Part shown: positions 46,850 through 56,385 of the stretch, piece after piece | How the letters are laid out: each line of letters starts with the position of its first letter | Position numbering within the stretch: position 1 is the first letter of the stretch | From: Berberis thunbergii | Lineage: Eukaryota > Streptophyta > Magnoliopsida > Ranunculales > Berberidaceae | NCBI GenBank assembly: GCA_003290165.1 | Contig: QNQO01000643.1 | Span: 62,001-126,000 of the forward strand | Length of the DNA: 64,000 bases | Direction: 5' to 3' | Program-made: the position numbers and the translations under genes | The notes under the pieces: generated by a model | What the model was told of the DNA's origin: nothing | What the model saw: the letters and a program-made list of their open reading frames with translations, nothing else | The model's database searches: none

Positions 46850-47780
46850 TAGATCGATCATCATGGCCGTAGATGTGGCAGAGAATATCCATTACGAGGA
46901 TATAACGTCCAATATATTAGGCCAACTCATAAAGCCCAAGAAGAATAAAGCCAATCATAGAGTCCTAGACAAGGTCCACCAACGAGAACACGTAAACAAA
47001 GATCAAATCTAGGCTCGAATGGAACAGAGCCCGAATCCATATTAGACAGAAGTCCGAAGAGACAATACGAGAATATGACACTCGCTTTAACAATGAATTG
47101 ACAATGATCGATGGATGTCGCAACGATGCAGCCGCTGCAACATTTGTTGCCAGACTAAAGAGATGCCCCCTTCTTTGATGCCCTTAACCTGAAGCCTCCA
47201 AAAGGCATGACGATCCTGCTAAAAACAACACAAAAACACATATCCTTTGAAGAGATGAAAGCTGCGATGAGGAAAAATGATCAAGAAAGAGAAAACCATT
47301 CAAGGAAACGGAAAGGAAAGAAGAAAAAAGGTGAGATGATCGATCACGGGAAGATAACATCCAATCGAAGAAACATCGGAATGGCAGAAGGATTGATTCA
47401 AAACAACAAGAATTCGAGAAGCCACAATCAATGCGGCCTCAACACGAGTAAGTAACGAGTGTGATGAAGAATACATACAAACCATATACAACCTTGAAAA
47501 CAAGTTGAGCCAATATATTGAAGCACATAGCAAAATGGGATAACATCAACTGACCGCTTAGGATGAAAGGAGATTCGAAAGGAAGAGACAAAAATAAATA
47601 CTGTTCCTTCCATAAGGATCATGGGCACAATACCGAAGACTACTACAATCTAAATGGTGAAATCGAGCATTGGTTTCAGAAAGAATGACTCGACGAGTTC
47701 ATCGGAATGCCAAATAAGTAGCTCACATGGAAAAGAAAGCAGATAGCACAACGAGATCGAAAAAATAGCCCAAAGAGCTA
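46850..47780 (+). pseudogene. Degenerate Ty3/gypsy gag, Tat-like
   Basis: EETIREYDTRFNNELTMIDG (about 47055-47115) resembles the gag core of Tat/Ogre-type elements. It is followed by a Lys-rich region (RKRKGKKKKGE, about 47305) and SFHKDHGHNTEDYYNLNGEI (about 47610-47665), which matches the C-x-F-H-x4-H-x-TE pattern of their nucleocapsid region. Stops and frame changes throughout; no pol found. Confidence 0.65.
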
Positions 47781-48073
47781 ATATACGCATACACTGCATA
47801 GCTAGAGGAAACAAAACACACAACCTAACAAAATAAGCTTTCTGAAAAACTTCCCACTCAAACTAATTTATATCATAAGAAGAGTACTAACAAAACTAGA
47901 CAAGCCATTTCACGAATGCACAAAACATGGAGAGGTTTGCATCAACCAACTAATACGATTCAAAGATCCTACCGACATATGCAAGCTCGACTCAAATCAC
48001 TAACGACAAAACTAACAGCAACAGATTCGGCCAAACCTCGACGTTTGACATTAAACACAGAACCAACATCAGC

Positions 48074-48206
48074 ATGATTGGACAATTTGGTGTTGATGTG
48101 AGCATGATTGGACAATTTAGTGTTGACATGAACATGATCGGACAATTCGGTGTTGACGAAAACACGATTGGACAGTTTGGTGATGACGTTAACATGATTG
48201 GACAAG
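48074..48206. repeat. 30-bp tandem repeat, ~4.5 units
   Basis: Units ATGATTGGACAATTTGGTGT plus ten bases, in frame on the plus strand as MIGQFGVDVS, MIGQFSVDMN and MIGQFGVDEN, then degenerate. The minus strand is also open. Confidence 0.9.
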
Positions 48207-48530
48207 CCAACGCTACTCAGAAAGATCAAGCAAAGGAAGACAAAGCAACAAAAACATCAATCTCTAATACGATGACCAACAACAAGCAAAAAAGACAAAA
48301 CAACAAAGCAAATCATATTTCAAACCAGTGTAAATGCTTTAACAGTTAAGGCTGGTGAGAACATCAAAAAGAGAATATTAATAAGATTACGAATTCAAAA
48401 CCCCCATTTTTTGCGTGGACGACAAAATATATACATCGAAGAATTAGCCATACAAAGCAATCGATGTACCTAGTAGCAAGAAATCACGACAAAAGTCGGA
48501 TATGTATAAACATTTGATCTAATCAACCAC

Positions 48531-49290
48531 GAAGTAAAAGTTGGACACCCAAGTCAACTTAACACAAAAACTTTGAATCGACTGGAATGTCGAGTTAACG
48601 AAGTAATACTTGGACACCTGAGCCAACTCAACACAAAAAATTCGAATCGACTGATACGTCAAATTAACGAAGTAAAAGTTGGACACCCTAGTCAACTCAA
48701 CACAAAAACTTCGAATTGACTGAAATGACAAGTTAACGAAGTAATAGTTGGACACCTGAGTCAACTCAACACAACAACTTCGAAACGACTGAGATGTCGA
48801 ATTAACGAAGTAAACGTTGGACACCCAAGTCAACTCAACACAAAAACTTTGAATTGATTGGAATGTCAAGTTAATGAAGTAAAAGTTGGACACTCGAGTA
48901 AACTCAACACAAAACTTTGAATCGACTGAGACGTCGAATTAATGAGGCAAAAGTTGGACACCAAATTCAAGTAAACAAAAAAATTTTGAGTCGACTAAAA
49001 CATCGAGTTAACGAGGTAAAAGTTGGACACCCGAGTCAACTCAATACAAAAACTTCAAATCGACTAAGACGTCAAATTAACGAAGTAAAAATTGGACACC
49101 CGACTTAACACAAAAAGTTCGAGTCGATTGAAATGTCGAGTTAACAAAGTAAAAGTTGAACAAACGATTCAACTTAACACAAAAACTTCAAGTCGACCGC
49201 GACGTTGAGTTAACGAAGAAGAAGCTTAACAAACAAGTTGACTTAACACAAGAACTTTGAGTCGACAGACACGTCGAATCAACGAAGTCA
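48531..49290. repeat. 69-bp minisatellite, ~11 units
   Basis: GAAGTAAAAGTTGGACACCC recurs at 48531, 48600, 48669, 48738, 48807, 48876, 48944, 49013 and 49082, then at slightly altered spacing to about 49284. The period is 69 bp (23 codons), so a minus-strand frame stays open over 48519-48893 with units like VSNFYFVNLTFQSIRSFCVE. Tat/Ogre-type elements often carry tandem repeats in such positions. Confidence 0.93.
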
Positions 49291-49485
49291 GAATTAAAGG
49301 AAAAAATCAACATGATTCGAGGAACTACAAACGAAAATAAACTTTTTTGCAGCACATCAAGAAGGATAAAACTGATGATGAGCCAAAACACGAAAGCAAC
49401 TACAAAGGAATTCAAAGCAAAATCAAAGAAAACTACAACTGAACTGAAAATAAAAGAAATAACAAAGTTCATTTCATTGATAATA

Positions 49486-49848
49486 CTACTCCGTTACATC
49501 CGGAGAAGGAGATAAAGAAGTAGGGGAAGAAACGAAGGCAACTATAGGATCAAAACCTAGGAGAACAGGGAAATGCCTCTCTTCAGGAGAAAAGAATGAC
49601 TCTAGGGCATTCAAGAGTAGAGGAGGCAATGGCTCCTCAACTACTGGAGCAAAGTCTTCAACATCGCCGTCCTCGAAAACTTTATCAATCAAGTGACGGT
49701 ACCTGGATAAATCCTCACCGAGCCCCTCGATACAGTCAAGAATCAACCCGTCCATCAACAACTCTTTTCCAATCTTCGGCTTCGACAATATGGAGCGTAT
49801 CCTTGGCAGCAACGAGTTCATTTTTGGCCGCGACAAGCTTCCATTCAA
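49486..49848 (-). CDS. Unrecognised 120-codon frame, antisense to the gypsy gag debris
   Basis: Encodes an acidic protein piece (LILDCIEGLGEDLSRYRHL, EDFAPVVEEPLPPLL, SFFSPEERHFPVLLGFDP). Tat-lineage retrotransposons are known to carry an extra antisense frame between integrase and 3' LTR, and position and strand would suit that, but I do not recognise the sequence. It is cut at its N-terminal side by the chromovirus at 49877. Confidence 0.4.
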   Translation of the reverse strand: MNGSLSRPKMNSLLPRIRSILSKPKIGKELLMDGLILDCIEGLGEDLSRYRHLIDKVFEDGDVEDFAPVVEEPLPPLLLNALESFFSPEERHFPVLLGFDPIVAFVSSPTSLSPSPDVTE

Positions 49849-49876
49849 AGGTGGTAAGCATAATGGAAGTATCTGC

Positions 49877-50346
49877 TGTCACGGACTAGTAATCCGTGCG
49901 GCACTAGTTATCCAATCCACTAGTAAGCCTATGAGTAGTTACTTTGACGGGCACAAATATTAACTTGAGAATGCACAATATCAATCTGTAGACAATATAA
50001 CAATGCACAATAGTCAGTAAAAGCTCTCATTCACATTCAATAGGTTACAATGGGGAGGAACGTTCGGAAGGACGTTGCTCAAGACTAGTTCGATGCTATC
50101 GATCGAAGAGAATACAAGTTTGAAGTTGAAAAACAATGCAAAGAAAATAATAAAAATGCTAGCGGTACAGTCTGGCCCGACTATGCAATGGAGGCAACAC
50201 GTCCTCACAGTCAAGAGCTCAAACCTTCCCCTATAATATAGATGCTAAGCATTTGGGCACTTTTCAAAAGGGAACATTGAGTTTTGAGACCATTAGACAT
50301 TGAGTTTTGAGACCATTAGGATGGCCTCTGACCTTGAGTCCTTACA
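49877..50346 (-). repeat. 3' LTR of the young chromovirus (470 bp)
   Basis: On the minus strand it opens TGTAAGGACTCAAGG and closes CGTGACA. The plus-strand CTCTCCCACAC just beyond (50347 on) is the complement of a purine-rich tract GTGTGGGAGAG. An AGTCCGTGACA-type terminus is shared with the 5' copy. Confidence 0.9.
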
Positions 50347-50357
50347 CTCTCCCACAC

Positions 50358-53183
50358 TCAATTCGCTGACGCCCTCGCAGCGAACTTTTCCAAGTACTCT
50401 TCCAGCTTTGAGAGGTATGGCAGTAGATGCTCGACTGGCTCCCAACTGATTTCTGAAGGAGGTTCATCCTGCCACTTGACCAAATACTCTCTATCCGGGC
50501 CTGTGTTGTTGATGAGACGGTCAGCTAAGATTTCTTCCACTTCTCGATCTGGCTTAGTAGGATGTTTAGGCAATGCTCGGGTAGAGACATTTCTTGTGGG
50601 ATCAGCGGCATCGGCATGGTAGGACTTCAAGTTACTTGCATGGAAGACAGGATGGGTGAAGCGGAGCCAATGTGGTAACTTGACGCGGTAGGAGACTTTG
50701 CCAACTCTCTCAATAATCTGTACCGGTCCCTCATACTTGCGAAACAAATTGTTGTGTGCTCTAGCCGTCCGTTTATACTTGTTGAACATATCTAACTTCA
50801 CCAAAACCAAGTCCCCGACTTCAAAAGGATCGATTCGTCGCTTCTTGTCCGCCCATTTCTTCATGTGACGGGAGGCTTTCTCAAGATAGGCTCGAGCAAC
50901 TTCAATGTTTTTCTGCCAGGCTTTGACAAATTCAAGAGCTCTAGGGCTGGGTCCTTGGTATCCGGTCAGCACGGTATGTGGTGTCAATGGTTGCTGACCG
51001 GTGACTAACTGAAAGGGGCTGGAGTGAGTAGCTGAGCTCTTTTGTAAGTTGAAACAGAATTGTGCAACATCAAGTAGTCCCACCCAATTTTTCTGGTTTG
51101 CACTTACAAAATGGCGAAGATATTCTTCAAGCATAGAGTTAAAGCGCTCAGTCTGTCCGTCGGATTGGGGATGTTGGCTTGTTGACATATTAAGTTTGGA
51201 TCCCAAGAGCTTGAACAACTCCTTCCAGAACTTTCCTGTGAAGCGAGCATCACGGTCGCTAACAATGTTTTCGGGCAGTCCCCAATACTTAACGACATGC
51301 TTGAGGAACAATTGCGCCGTATCTTCGGCTGTGCAAGTCAGTCCGGTTGGCACAAATGTCACATATTTTGAGAATCGGTCGACAACTACAAGGATACTTC
51401 TGAAATCCTCCACTTTCGGTAACCCCGTAATGAAGTCCATAGAAACACTTTCCCAAGGGCGAGTTGGAACAGGCAGAGGCTCGAGTAAGCCTACTGGTCG
51501 ATCTCTTTCAACCTTATCTTGCTGGCAAATAAGGCAGGTTCGAACATAGGCCATTACATCTTCCTGTATCTGTGGCCAATAGTACCCCCTCTCTAGCAAT
51601 GCAAGTGTTCGTCTCCAACCTGGATGTCCCGCCCAATGGGTGTCATGGCATTCTCTCAAAAGTTCTTTCCTCAGACCAGAAGCTCTCGGAACATAGAGGC
51701 GATTACCAGTGGTGAGTATTGCTCCATCTTTTATCCAGAACCGTCGAGTTTTGCCCTGCTTGATCAACTCTGTAATCGCCTTCGCTTGTGGATCGGTCTG
51801 TAGACCGACTTTGATCTTCTCCAAGATGGTGTGGCTCGGACCGGTATGGGTTAGCACTGCAAGGTCCGCCCTTCTACTGAGTGCATCAGCTACATTGTTA
51901 GTGCGCCCTGGCTTGTATTCCAATACTAAGTCAAATTCTGCTAATTTTTCCTGCCATCGAGATTGCTTGGAGGTGAGCATCTTCTGAGTAAGAAAATGGC
52001 TTGCCGCAGCATTATCCATTTTAACAAGAACTTGAGATCCCAAGAGGTAGTGTCTCCACACCCGTAAACAATGTACAATGGCTAGCAATTCCTTTTCCTG
52101 AGCTGAGTAACGAGACTCTGTATCATTCAACTTTCGACTCTCATATGCTACCGGGTGACCATCTTGAAGTAAAACTCCCCCTAAGGCATAATCAGATGCA
52201 TCTGTTTGTACTTCAAAGGGCTTAGTGATGTCTGGCAAGGCCAATACTGGATCTTTCACCACGGCCGATTTCAAGTCTTGGAATGAAGCTTCACACTGCC
52301 TATCCCATTCCCATGTTCGGTCGTGCTTCAACAAATTTGTTAGGGCAACAGCTCTTTTAGAGTAGTCCCTTATGAAGCGACGATAATAGTTTGCAAGTCC
52401 AAGGAAAGAACGTAGTTGAGATACGTTCTTGGGAGAGTTCCAATCATGGATTGCCTTGACTTTCTCCATGTCCATCCGAATCTTGCCATTCCCAATAACA
52501 TGACCCAAGAAATTGATCTGGGTCTGGCCGAATGAGCACTTTTCCTTCTTGACAAAGAGATGATTATCCCTAAGGATTTGGAACACTTCTCGCAAATGAT
52601 GTAGGTGTTCTTCTATAGTCCCACTATAAACCACAATGTCGTCAAGATAGACAACTACAGACTTGTCCAGAAGGTGACGAAACAGGCCATTCATAAGGGT
52701 GCAAAATGTAGCTGGAGCATTGGTCAAGCCGAAGGGCATTACTAGGAACTCATAAGACCCATATCTAGTAGAACAAGCAGTTTTGGGTTCATCACCAGCA
52801 GCAATGCGGACCTGATGGTAACCTGATCTCAAGTCGAGTTTTGTGAAGTATCTGGCGGATCCAAGTTGGTCGAATAAATCTGCAATGAGCGGCAGCGGGT
52901 ACTTGTTCTTTATAGTGACTTTGTTCAAGGCTCTATAATCGACACAAAGGCGAAGACTGCCATCATGTTTCCGCTGAAAAAGAACAGGTGCTCCATAGGG
53001 TGCTTTAGAGGGCCGAATGAATCCCGACTCCAACAAGCCATCTAGTTGTGTTCTCAATTCAGTCAGCTCTGGAGGGCTCATGCGATATGGACTACGTGCA
53101 GGTGGCTTGGCTCCAGGGACTAACTCAATTTCGTGATCAATGAGCCTTCTGGGAGGTAGATTCTTTGGCAATTCATTCGGCAT
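50358..53183 (-). CDS. pol: Chromovirus pol: reverse transcriptase-RNase H-integrase-chromodomain, intact
   Basis: About 941 residues from ATG 53183. RT has [13 protein letters not shown] (about residue 78), [28 protein letters not shown] and the intact YLDDIVVYS box (about 178). RNase H has [13 protein letters not shown] (about 327). Integrase has the HHCC zinc region [10 protein letters not shown]...CLICQQDK (about 515-560) and a core with [20 protein letters not shown] and the catalytic Glu in [12 protein letters not shown]-terminal chromodomain [19 protein letters not shown] (about 890-910) should steer integration to modified histones. No internal stop. The start overlaps the gag stop as TGATG, so pol is in a different frame and would need reinitiation or frameshifting. 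Most chromoviruses use a single frame. Likely functional protein; clade within chromoviruses undecided. Confidence 0.95.
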   Translation of the reverse strand: MPNELPKNLPPRRLIDHEIELVPGAKPPARSPYRMSPPELTELRTQLDGLLESGFIRPSKAPYGAPVLFQRKHDGSLRLCVDYRALNKVTIKNKYPLPLIADLFDQLGSARYFTKLDLRSGYHQVRIAAGDEPKTACSTRYGSYEFLVMPFGLTNAPATFCTLMNGLFRHLLDKSVVVYLDDIVVYSGTIEEHLHHLREVFQILRDNHLFVKKEKCSFGQTQINFLGHVIGNGKIRMDMEKVKAIHDWNSPKNVSQLRSFLGLANYYRRFIRDYSKRAVALTNLLKHDRTWEWDRQCEASFQDLKSAVVKDPVLALPDITKPFEVQTDASDYALGGVLLQDGHPVAYESRKLNDTESRYSAQEKELLAIVHCLRVWRHYLLGSQVLVKMDNAAASHFLTQKMLTSKQSRWQEKLAEFDLVLEYKPGRTNNVADALSRRADLAVLTHTGPSHTILEKIKVGLQTDPQAKAITELIKQGKTRRFWIKDGAILTTGNRLYVPRASGLRKELLRECHDTHWAGHPGWRRTLALLERGYYWPQIQEDVMAYVRTCLICQQDKVERDRPVGLLEPLPVPTRPWESVSMDFITGLPKVEDFRSILVVVDRFSKYVTFVPTGLTCTAEDTAQLFLKHVVKYWGLPENIVSDRDARFTGKFWKELFKLLGSKLNMSTSQHPQSDGQTERFNSMLEEYLRHFVSANQKNWVGLLDVAQFCFNLQKSSATHSSPFQLVTGQQPLTPHTVLTGYQGPSPRALEFVKAWQKNIEVARAYLEKASRHMKKWADKKRRIDPFEVGDLVLVKLDMFNKYKRTARAHNNLFRKYEGPVQIIERVGKVSYRVKLPHWLRFTHPVFHASNLKSYHADAADPTRNVSTRALPKHPTKPDREVEEILADRLINNTGPDREYLVKWQDEPPSEISWEPVEHLLPYLSKLEEYLEKFAARASAN

Positions 53184-54997
53184 CACTTCGCTGAAATCAG
53201 AATAACTTGGGCAATTTCTTCAGGAATTTTGCTAGTATCATCTTCCATCTCTAGCTTCGCCACAGCTAAGTATGTATCTTCTCCTTTGGCCAAGCCCCTC
53301 TTGACTTGGAGCGCCGTCAATATTCTATCATGAGTTGTTGGTCGAATTGAGGTCGGGACAATGCGTAGTCTGGGTCCGAAAAACCCCAAGGAGTCCATGA
53401 AAGGTAATGGTCCTGCTGCAGCTCCTCGGAAGAATTCTTGGCCAAGAATCACCTTAAAATCATCAAGTGGAACGGCCAAGAAGTTTGATCTTCCTTCCCA
53501 TGGACCAACCTGTAGTGGCACAGCTCTAGCCATACCCTTGATAGAGATTGCCTCAGAGTTGACAGCTTTCAACTTACCCACATCTCCTTCTAAGTTCAGA
53601 CCCACACGTCTAGCTTCATCTGGAGCAATAAAATTGTCTGTCGCTCCGGAATCCAACAATGCTTGGGAGGGGAACCCATTGATAGTGATGTCGATGTATT
53701 GTAAAGCCTTCTTGTGTGGATGCTCATACATTTCTCCTTTGACGGCATTGAGCTTGCGTAGAGCTCCCATTTGGGAGGTCTCACTGTTGGTGGGGTTCGA
53801 GCTCGATGCGGTCTGGTTAGAAGGTTCTGCTTGAAGCAAGGACATTAATGAGTGTAGAGCTGGTTTGGATGGACATTTGCCTGTTGGGTGATCTCTACTA
53901 TTGCAAAGAATGCATGGGGCAGGGGCAGATGGTCTCCACTGCCCAGAGTAGTTTTGCCCTCCTTTGTTGTTATAATTTGAGTTGCTGGAGCTGGCATTCC
54001 AATTTTTGTTGGAACTCCAATTCTGATTGGACGGCCGAGAATTATAGTTTCCTCGGTTCTGACTTGAGTTTCCCCAATTTTGGTGAGGTGAGCGAGCATT
54101 CGACCCTGAGCTTGAATTGGTACTGCCAGTTCTAGCTGTGGAGTGATTGAGCGAAGTGGATCCAGTCATGGGCATATAATCACCAAACCTTTCTGCTGCC
54201 GCAATTGCACTTGTAATGTCTGTCACCTTCTGCCTTTGCAATTCTGCTTGTAGAAGCGGATAAGCTTGTTCCATGAAACAGAAAACTTTGTCCTTCTCAG
54301 ACATGTCTCGAATATCTAGCAAGCAAGTTGAGAATTGTCGGACATAGTCTCGAATATTGCCTGTCTGTTTGATGGTGTGGAGCTTCCTCCTTGCTAAGAA
54401 ATCAGTGTTCTCAGGCAAGAATTGATTTCTGAGCTCCTTCTTGAGGTCTGCCCAAGTTCTAATAAGGATGCGACCTTCTTCCATATCTGCATATTTGGTT
54501 CTCCACCATAGCTTTGCATCACCTGCTAAGTACATGGTCGCCATGGTAATCTTGGTTTCTTCAGATTCGGGGTTCACCGCGCGAAAATACTGCTCCAGAT
54601 CAAACAAGAAGTTCTCTAACTCCTTCCCATCTCGTGCCCCAGCATATGACTTTGGCTCGGGTACTTTCATCCTAGGGTGATCGGTCGTCCCTGTGGCCTT
54701 AGTGAGCAAGCCAACCCTTGCAAATAAGTCCTCCAACTGTAATTGGAAGTCACTCATCACCTGAGCTGTGGGGTGAGGCGACTCTTCCATTGCGACTGTT
54801 CTTCCCTCTAAGTTATCAACATGCTCAGCTAGCGAATCCACTCTGTCTGCCAGTGAAAAGAGTCCATCCAACCGACTAATCTGTTCTCCCAAAGTGTTCA
54901 ACTGGTCCATTCTGCTTTCCAGTCTATGCATTCGACTGGTCTGCCGTTCCTCCATAGCGCTAAGTCGCTCATTTATTTCCTGCATCCTGGTTTGCAT
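53183..54997 (-). CDS. gag: Chromovirus gag-protease polyprotein, intact
   Basis: 604 residues from ATG 54997. The N-terminal 1-75 is heptad-like and predicted coiled coil ([19 protein letters not shown]). The retrotransposon gag core is about 115-265 ([38 protein letters not shown]). An Asn/Ser/Gly-rich linker precedes the knuckle [14 protein letters not shown] (CX2CX4HX4C, about 362). The aspartic protease carries [12 protein letters not shown] (about 452) and VILGQEFF. It ends in LISAK with a TGA that overlaps the pol ATG. The product would form the virus-like particle and process both polyproteins. Confidence 0.94.
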   Translation of the reverse strand: MQTRMQEINERLSAMEERQTSRMHRLESRMDQLNTLGEQISRLDGLFSLADRVDSLAEHVDNLEGRTVAMEESPHPTAQVMSDFQLQLEDLFARVGLLTKATGTTDHPRMKVPEPKSYAGARDGKELENFLFDLEQYFRAVNPESEETKITMATMYLAGDAKLWWRTKYADMEEGRILIRTWADLKKELRNQFLPENTDFLARRKLHTIKQTGNIRDYVRQFSTCLLDIRDMSEKDKVFCFMEQAYPLLQAELQRQKVTDITSAIAAAERFGDYMPMTGSTSLNHSTARTGSTNSSSGSNARSPHQNWGNSSQNRGNYNSRPSNQNWSSNKNWNASSSNSNYNNKGGQNYSGQWRPSAPAPCILCNSRDHPTGKCPSKPALHSLMSLLQAEPSNQTASSSNPTNSETSQMGALRKLNAVKGEMYEHPHKKALQYIDITINGFPSQALLDSGATDNFIAPDEARRVGLNLEGDVGKLKAVNSEAISIKGMARAVPLQVGPWEGRSNFLAVPLDDFKVILGQEFFRGAAAGPLPFMDSLGFFGPRLRIVPTSIRPTTHDRILTALQVKRGLAKGEDTYLAVAKLEMEDDTSKIPEEIAQVILISAK

Positions 54998-55010
54998 TCA
55001 ACAAGCTCTA

Positions 55011-55022
55011 GCTCTGATACCA
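55011..55022 (-). promoter_or_regulatory. Primer-binding site (tRNA-Met) of the young chromovirus
   Basis: TGGTATCAGAGC on the minus strand, two bases inside the 5' LTR end. Confidence 0.93.
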
Positions 55023-55024
55023 AC

Positions 55025-55167
55025 TGTCACGGACTAGTAATCCGTGCGGCACTAGTTATCCAATCCACTAGTAAGCCTATGAGTAGTTACTTTGACGGGC
55101 ACAAATATTAACTTGAGAATGCACAATATCAATCTGTAGACAATATAACAATGCACAATAGTCAGTA
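55025..55167 (-). repeat. Partial 5' LTR, 143 bp, cut by CACTA insertion
   Basis: Identical to 49877-50019. The remaining ~327 bp (matching 50020-50346) are replaced by CACTACACC at 55168. Confidence 0.93.
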
Positions 55168-55189
55168 CACTACACCAAAATGCCCGTTT

Positions 55190-55382
55190 AGCTACGGGGA
55201 GGTGGCCACGGCTCTAAGCCATTGGTTTATTTGCCACGGCTATAAACCGTGGATAGTGTGGCCAACGGCCAAAAACCGTGGCTAAAAAATAGTTAGCCAC
55301 GGCCCTAAACCGTGGGTGAATTAGCCACGGCCACAAACCGTTGCTGTATTGTGAAACGGCCAGAAACCGTTGCTAAATTAAA
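55190..55382. repeat. CACTA subterminal repeats, ~6 imperfect units
   Basis: Units such as GCCACGGCTATAAACCGTGG, AGCCACGGCCCTAAACCGTG and GCCACGGCCACAAACCGTTG, each nearly palindromic (CCACGG...CCGTGG). They are the likely transposase-binding sites. Confidence 0.9.
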
Positions 55383-55749
55383 TCACTTTGCACGTGCCAA
55401 ACTCCTGCGAGTGAGAGATTTGGAGAGTGCATGATTTCGCGCTCTGGCGAAAATGGGGGGAGAGTGATTTCGCGCTCTGGAGAAAAAAATTGGGGAAAAA
55501 ATTTGGCGAAAATTTGGCGAATTTTGTTTTTGCTATTTCGACCTAGATTTCGACCTAAATCAGAGAGAGGTTTGGCGCAGAGGAGAAGAAGGACGAACTG
55601 AAGAAGAAGATGAAGAACCGAAGCAGATTCTCAGATCCAGCGAGGAGCTCTCTGCCCTGATCTCAGATCCAGCGAAGAGGAGGGGTTCCAGCGAGGAGAA
55701 GAAGTTCTCGGCCTGCTCTCAGATTAGTTCAGATCTCCTTCCTGGTAAG
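55383..55749 (+). other. Non-coding leader-like region of the CACTA element
   Basis: Duplicated TGATTTCGCGCTCTGG (about 55430 and 55468), GA-rich stretches and a good donor CTTCCTG/GTAAGATG at about 55744 suggest a transposon-derived first exon ahead of the captured sequences. Confidence 0.45.
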
Positions 55750-55824
55750 ATGTTTCAGTTCCACTTAGTTATTTGCTTCTTTGAATTGGTGAGAGTTGTT
55801 TCCATTCAAACAAAAAATTGTCTT

Positions 55825-56385
55825 GCACATTATCAGATTAAGGTCCAACACCACCACCACCACCACCACCACCACCACCCTTATTTCTCAACTCTCACCA
55901 ACCATGAAATGTATCAAGCACAACTAGATAACCACAACACTGCCGAGGAAAACCATTTTGTTGCTTGCAATCCCTCACTCCCTCAAGTGTCTGAAGATGG
56001 GGTAGGAGGTTTTAGGAACTGGGTTTCAAGGAATTATTGTCAAGAAATGGAGCAAAAGTTGGATGGGGGTTCACGGTGGGTGGTGATGAAGGAGGAGGTT
56101 CTGGGTCAGTCTGTGCAATGGGGTATGGAGATTTGCAGTCACTTAGCTTGTCAATGAGTCCTGGATCTCAATCAAGTTGTATTACAGCACCCCCACCCCA
56201 GCAAATTTCCCCAACTGGAGGAGGAGGAAATGAATGTGTGGTGGCTATGGAGACAACAAAGAAGAGAGGGTCAGGAAGGAAGGTGGTGGGACAGAAACAA
56301 CCAGTTCACAGGAAGTCCATAGACACATTTGGTCAGAGGACATCACAGTGTATAGGTGTTACAATGTCTGTGTTCAAACCCGGTG
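55825..56385 (+). pseudogene. Captured AINTEGUMENTA-like (AP2-type AIL) exon 1 fragment
   Basis: AIL proteins are paired-AP2-domain transcription factors of meristems. A (CAC)10 tract gives poly-His followed by PYFSTL, then GGFRNWVSRNY. After a frame change near 56100 comes YGDLQSLSLSMSPGSQSSC and VHRKSIDTFGQRTSQ, the conserved lead-in to the first AP2 domain (56130-56360). The next residues should be YRGVTR; here they read CIGVT and the sequence leaves the AP2 domain, at about the position of the first intron. The donor that should follow looks mutated (ACAATGTCTG). Both AP2 domains are absent, so this is a broken fragment. Confidence 0.87.

Larger units (their letters stand above)
49877..55167 (-). 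mobile_element. Young Ty3/gypsy chromovirus, 5' LTR interrupted by CACTA element
   Basis: On the minus strand: partial 5' LTR (55167-55025), PBS (55022-55011), gag-protease (54997-53183), pol (53183-50358), polypurine tract, full 3' LTR (50346-49877). Both long frames are open. The 143 bp of 5' LTR that remain are identical by eye to the matching part of the 3' LTR (49877-50019), so the insertion is recent. The left flank TCTGC (49872-49876) is the expected target duplication; its partner lies outside the window. Confidence 0.94.

Noticed and set aside
48519..48893. 124-codon minus-strand protein with Cys/Phe-rich repeats
   Set aside because: It is the translation of the 69-bp minisatellite and stays open only because 69 is divisible by three; no start context or wider conservation seen.
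51049..51987. Plus-strand frames of 90-166 codons in the chromovirus
   Set aside because: Antisense shadows of the intact pol frame.
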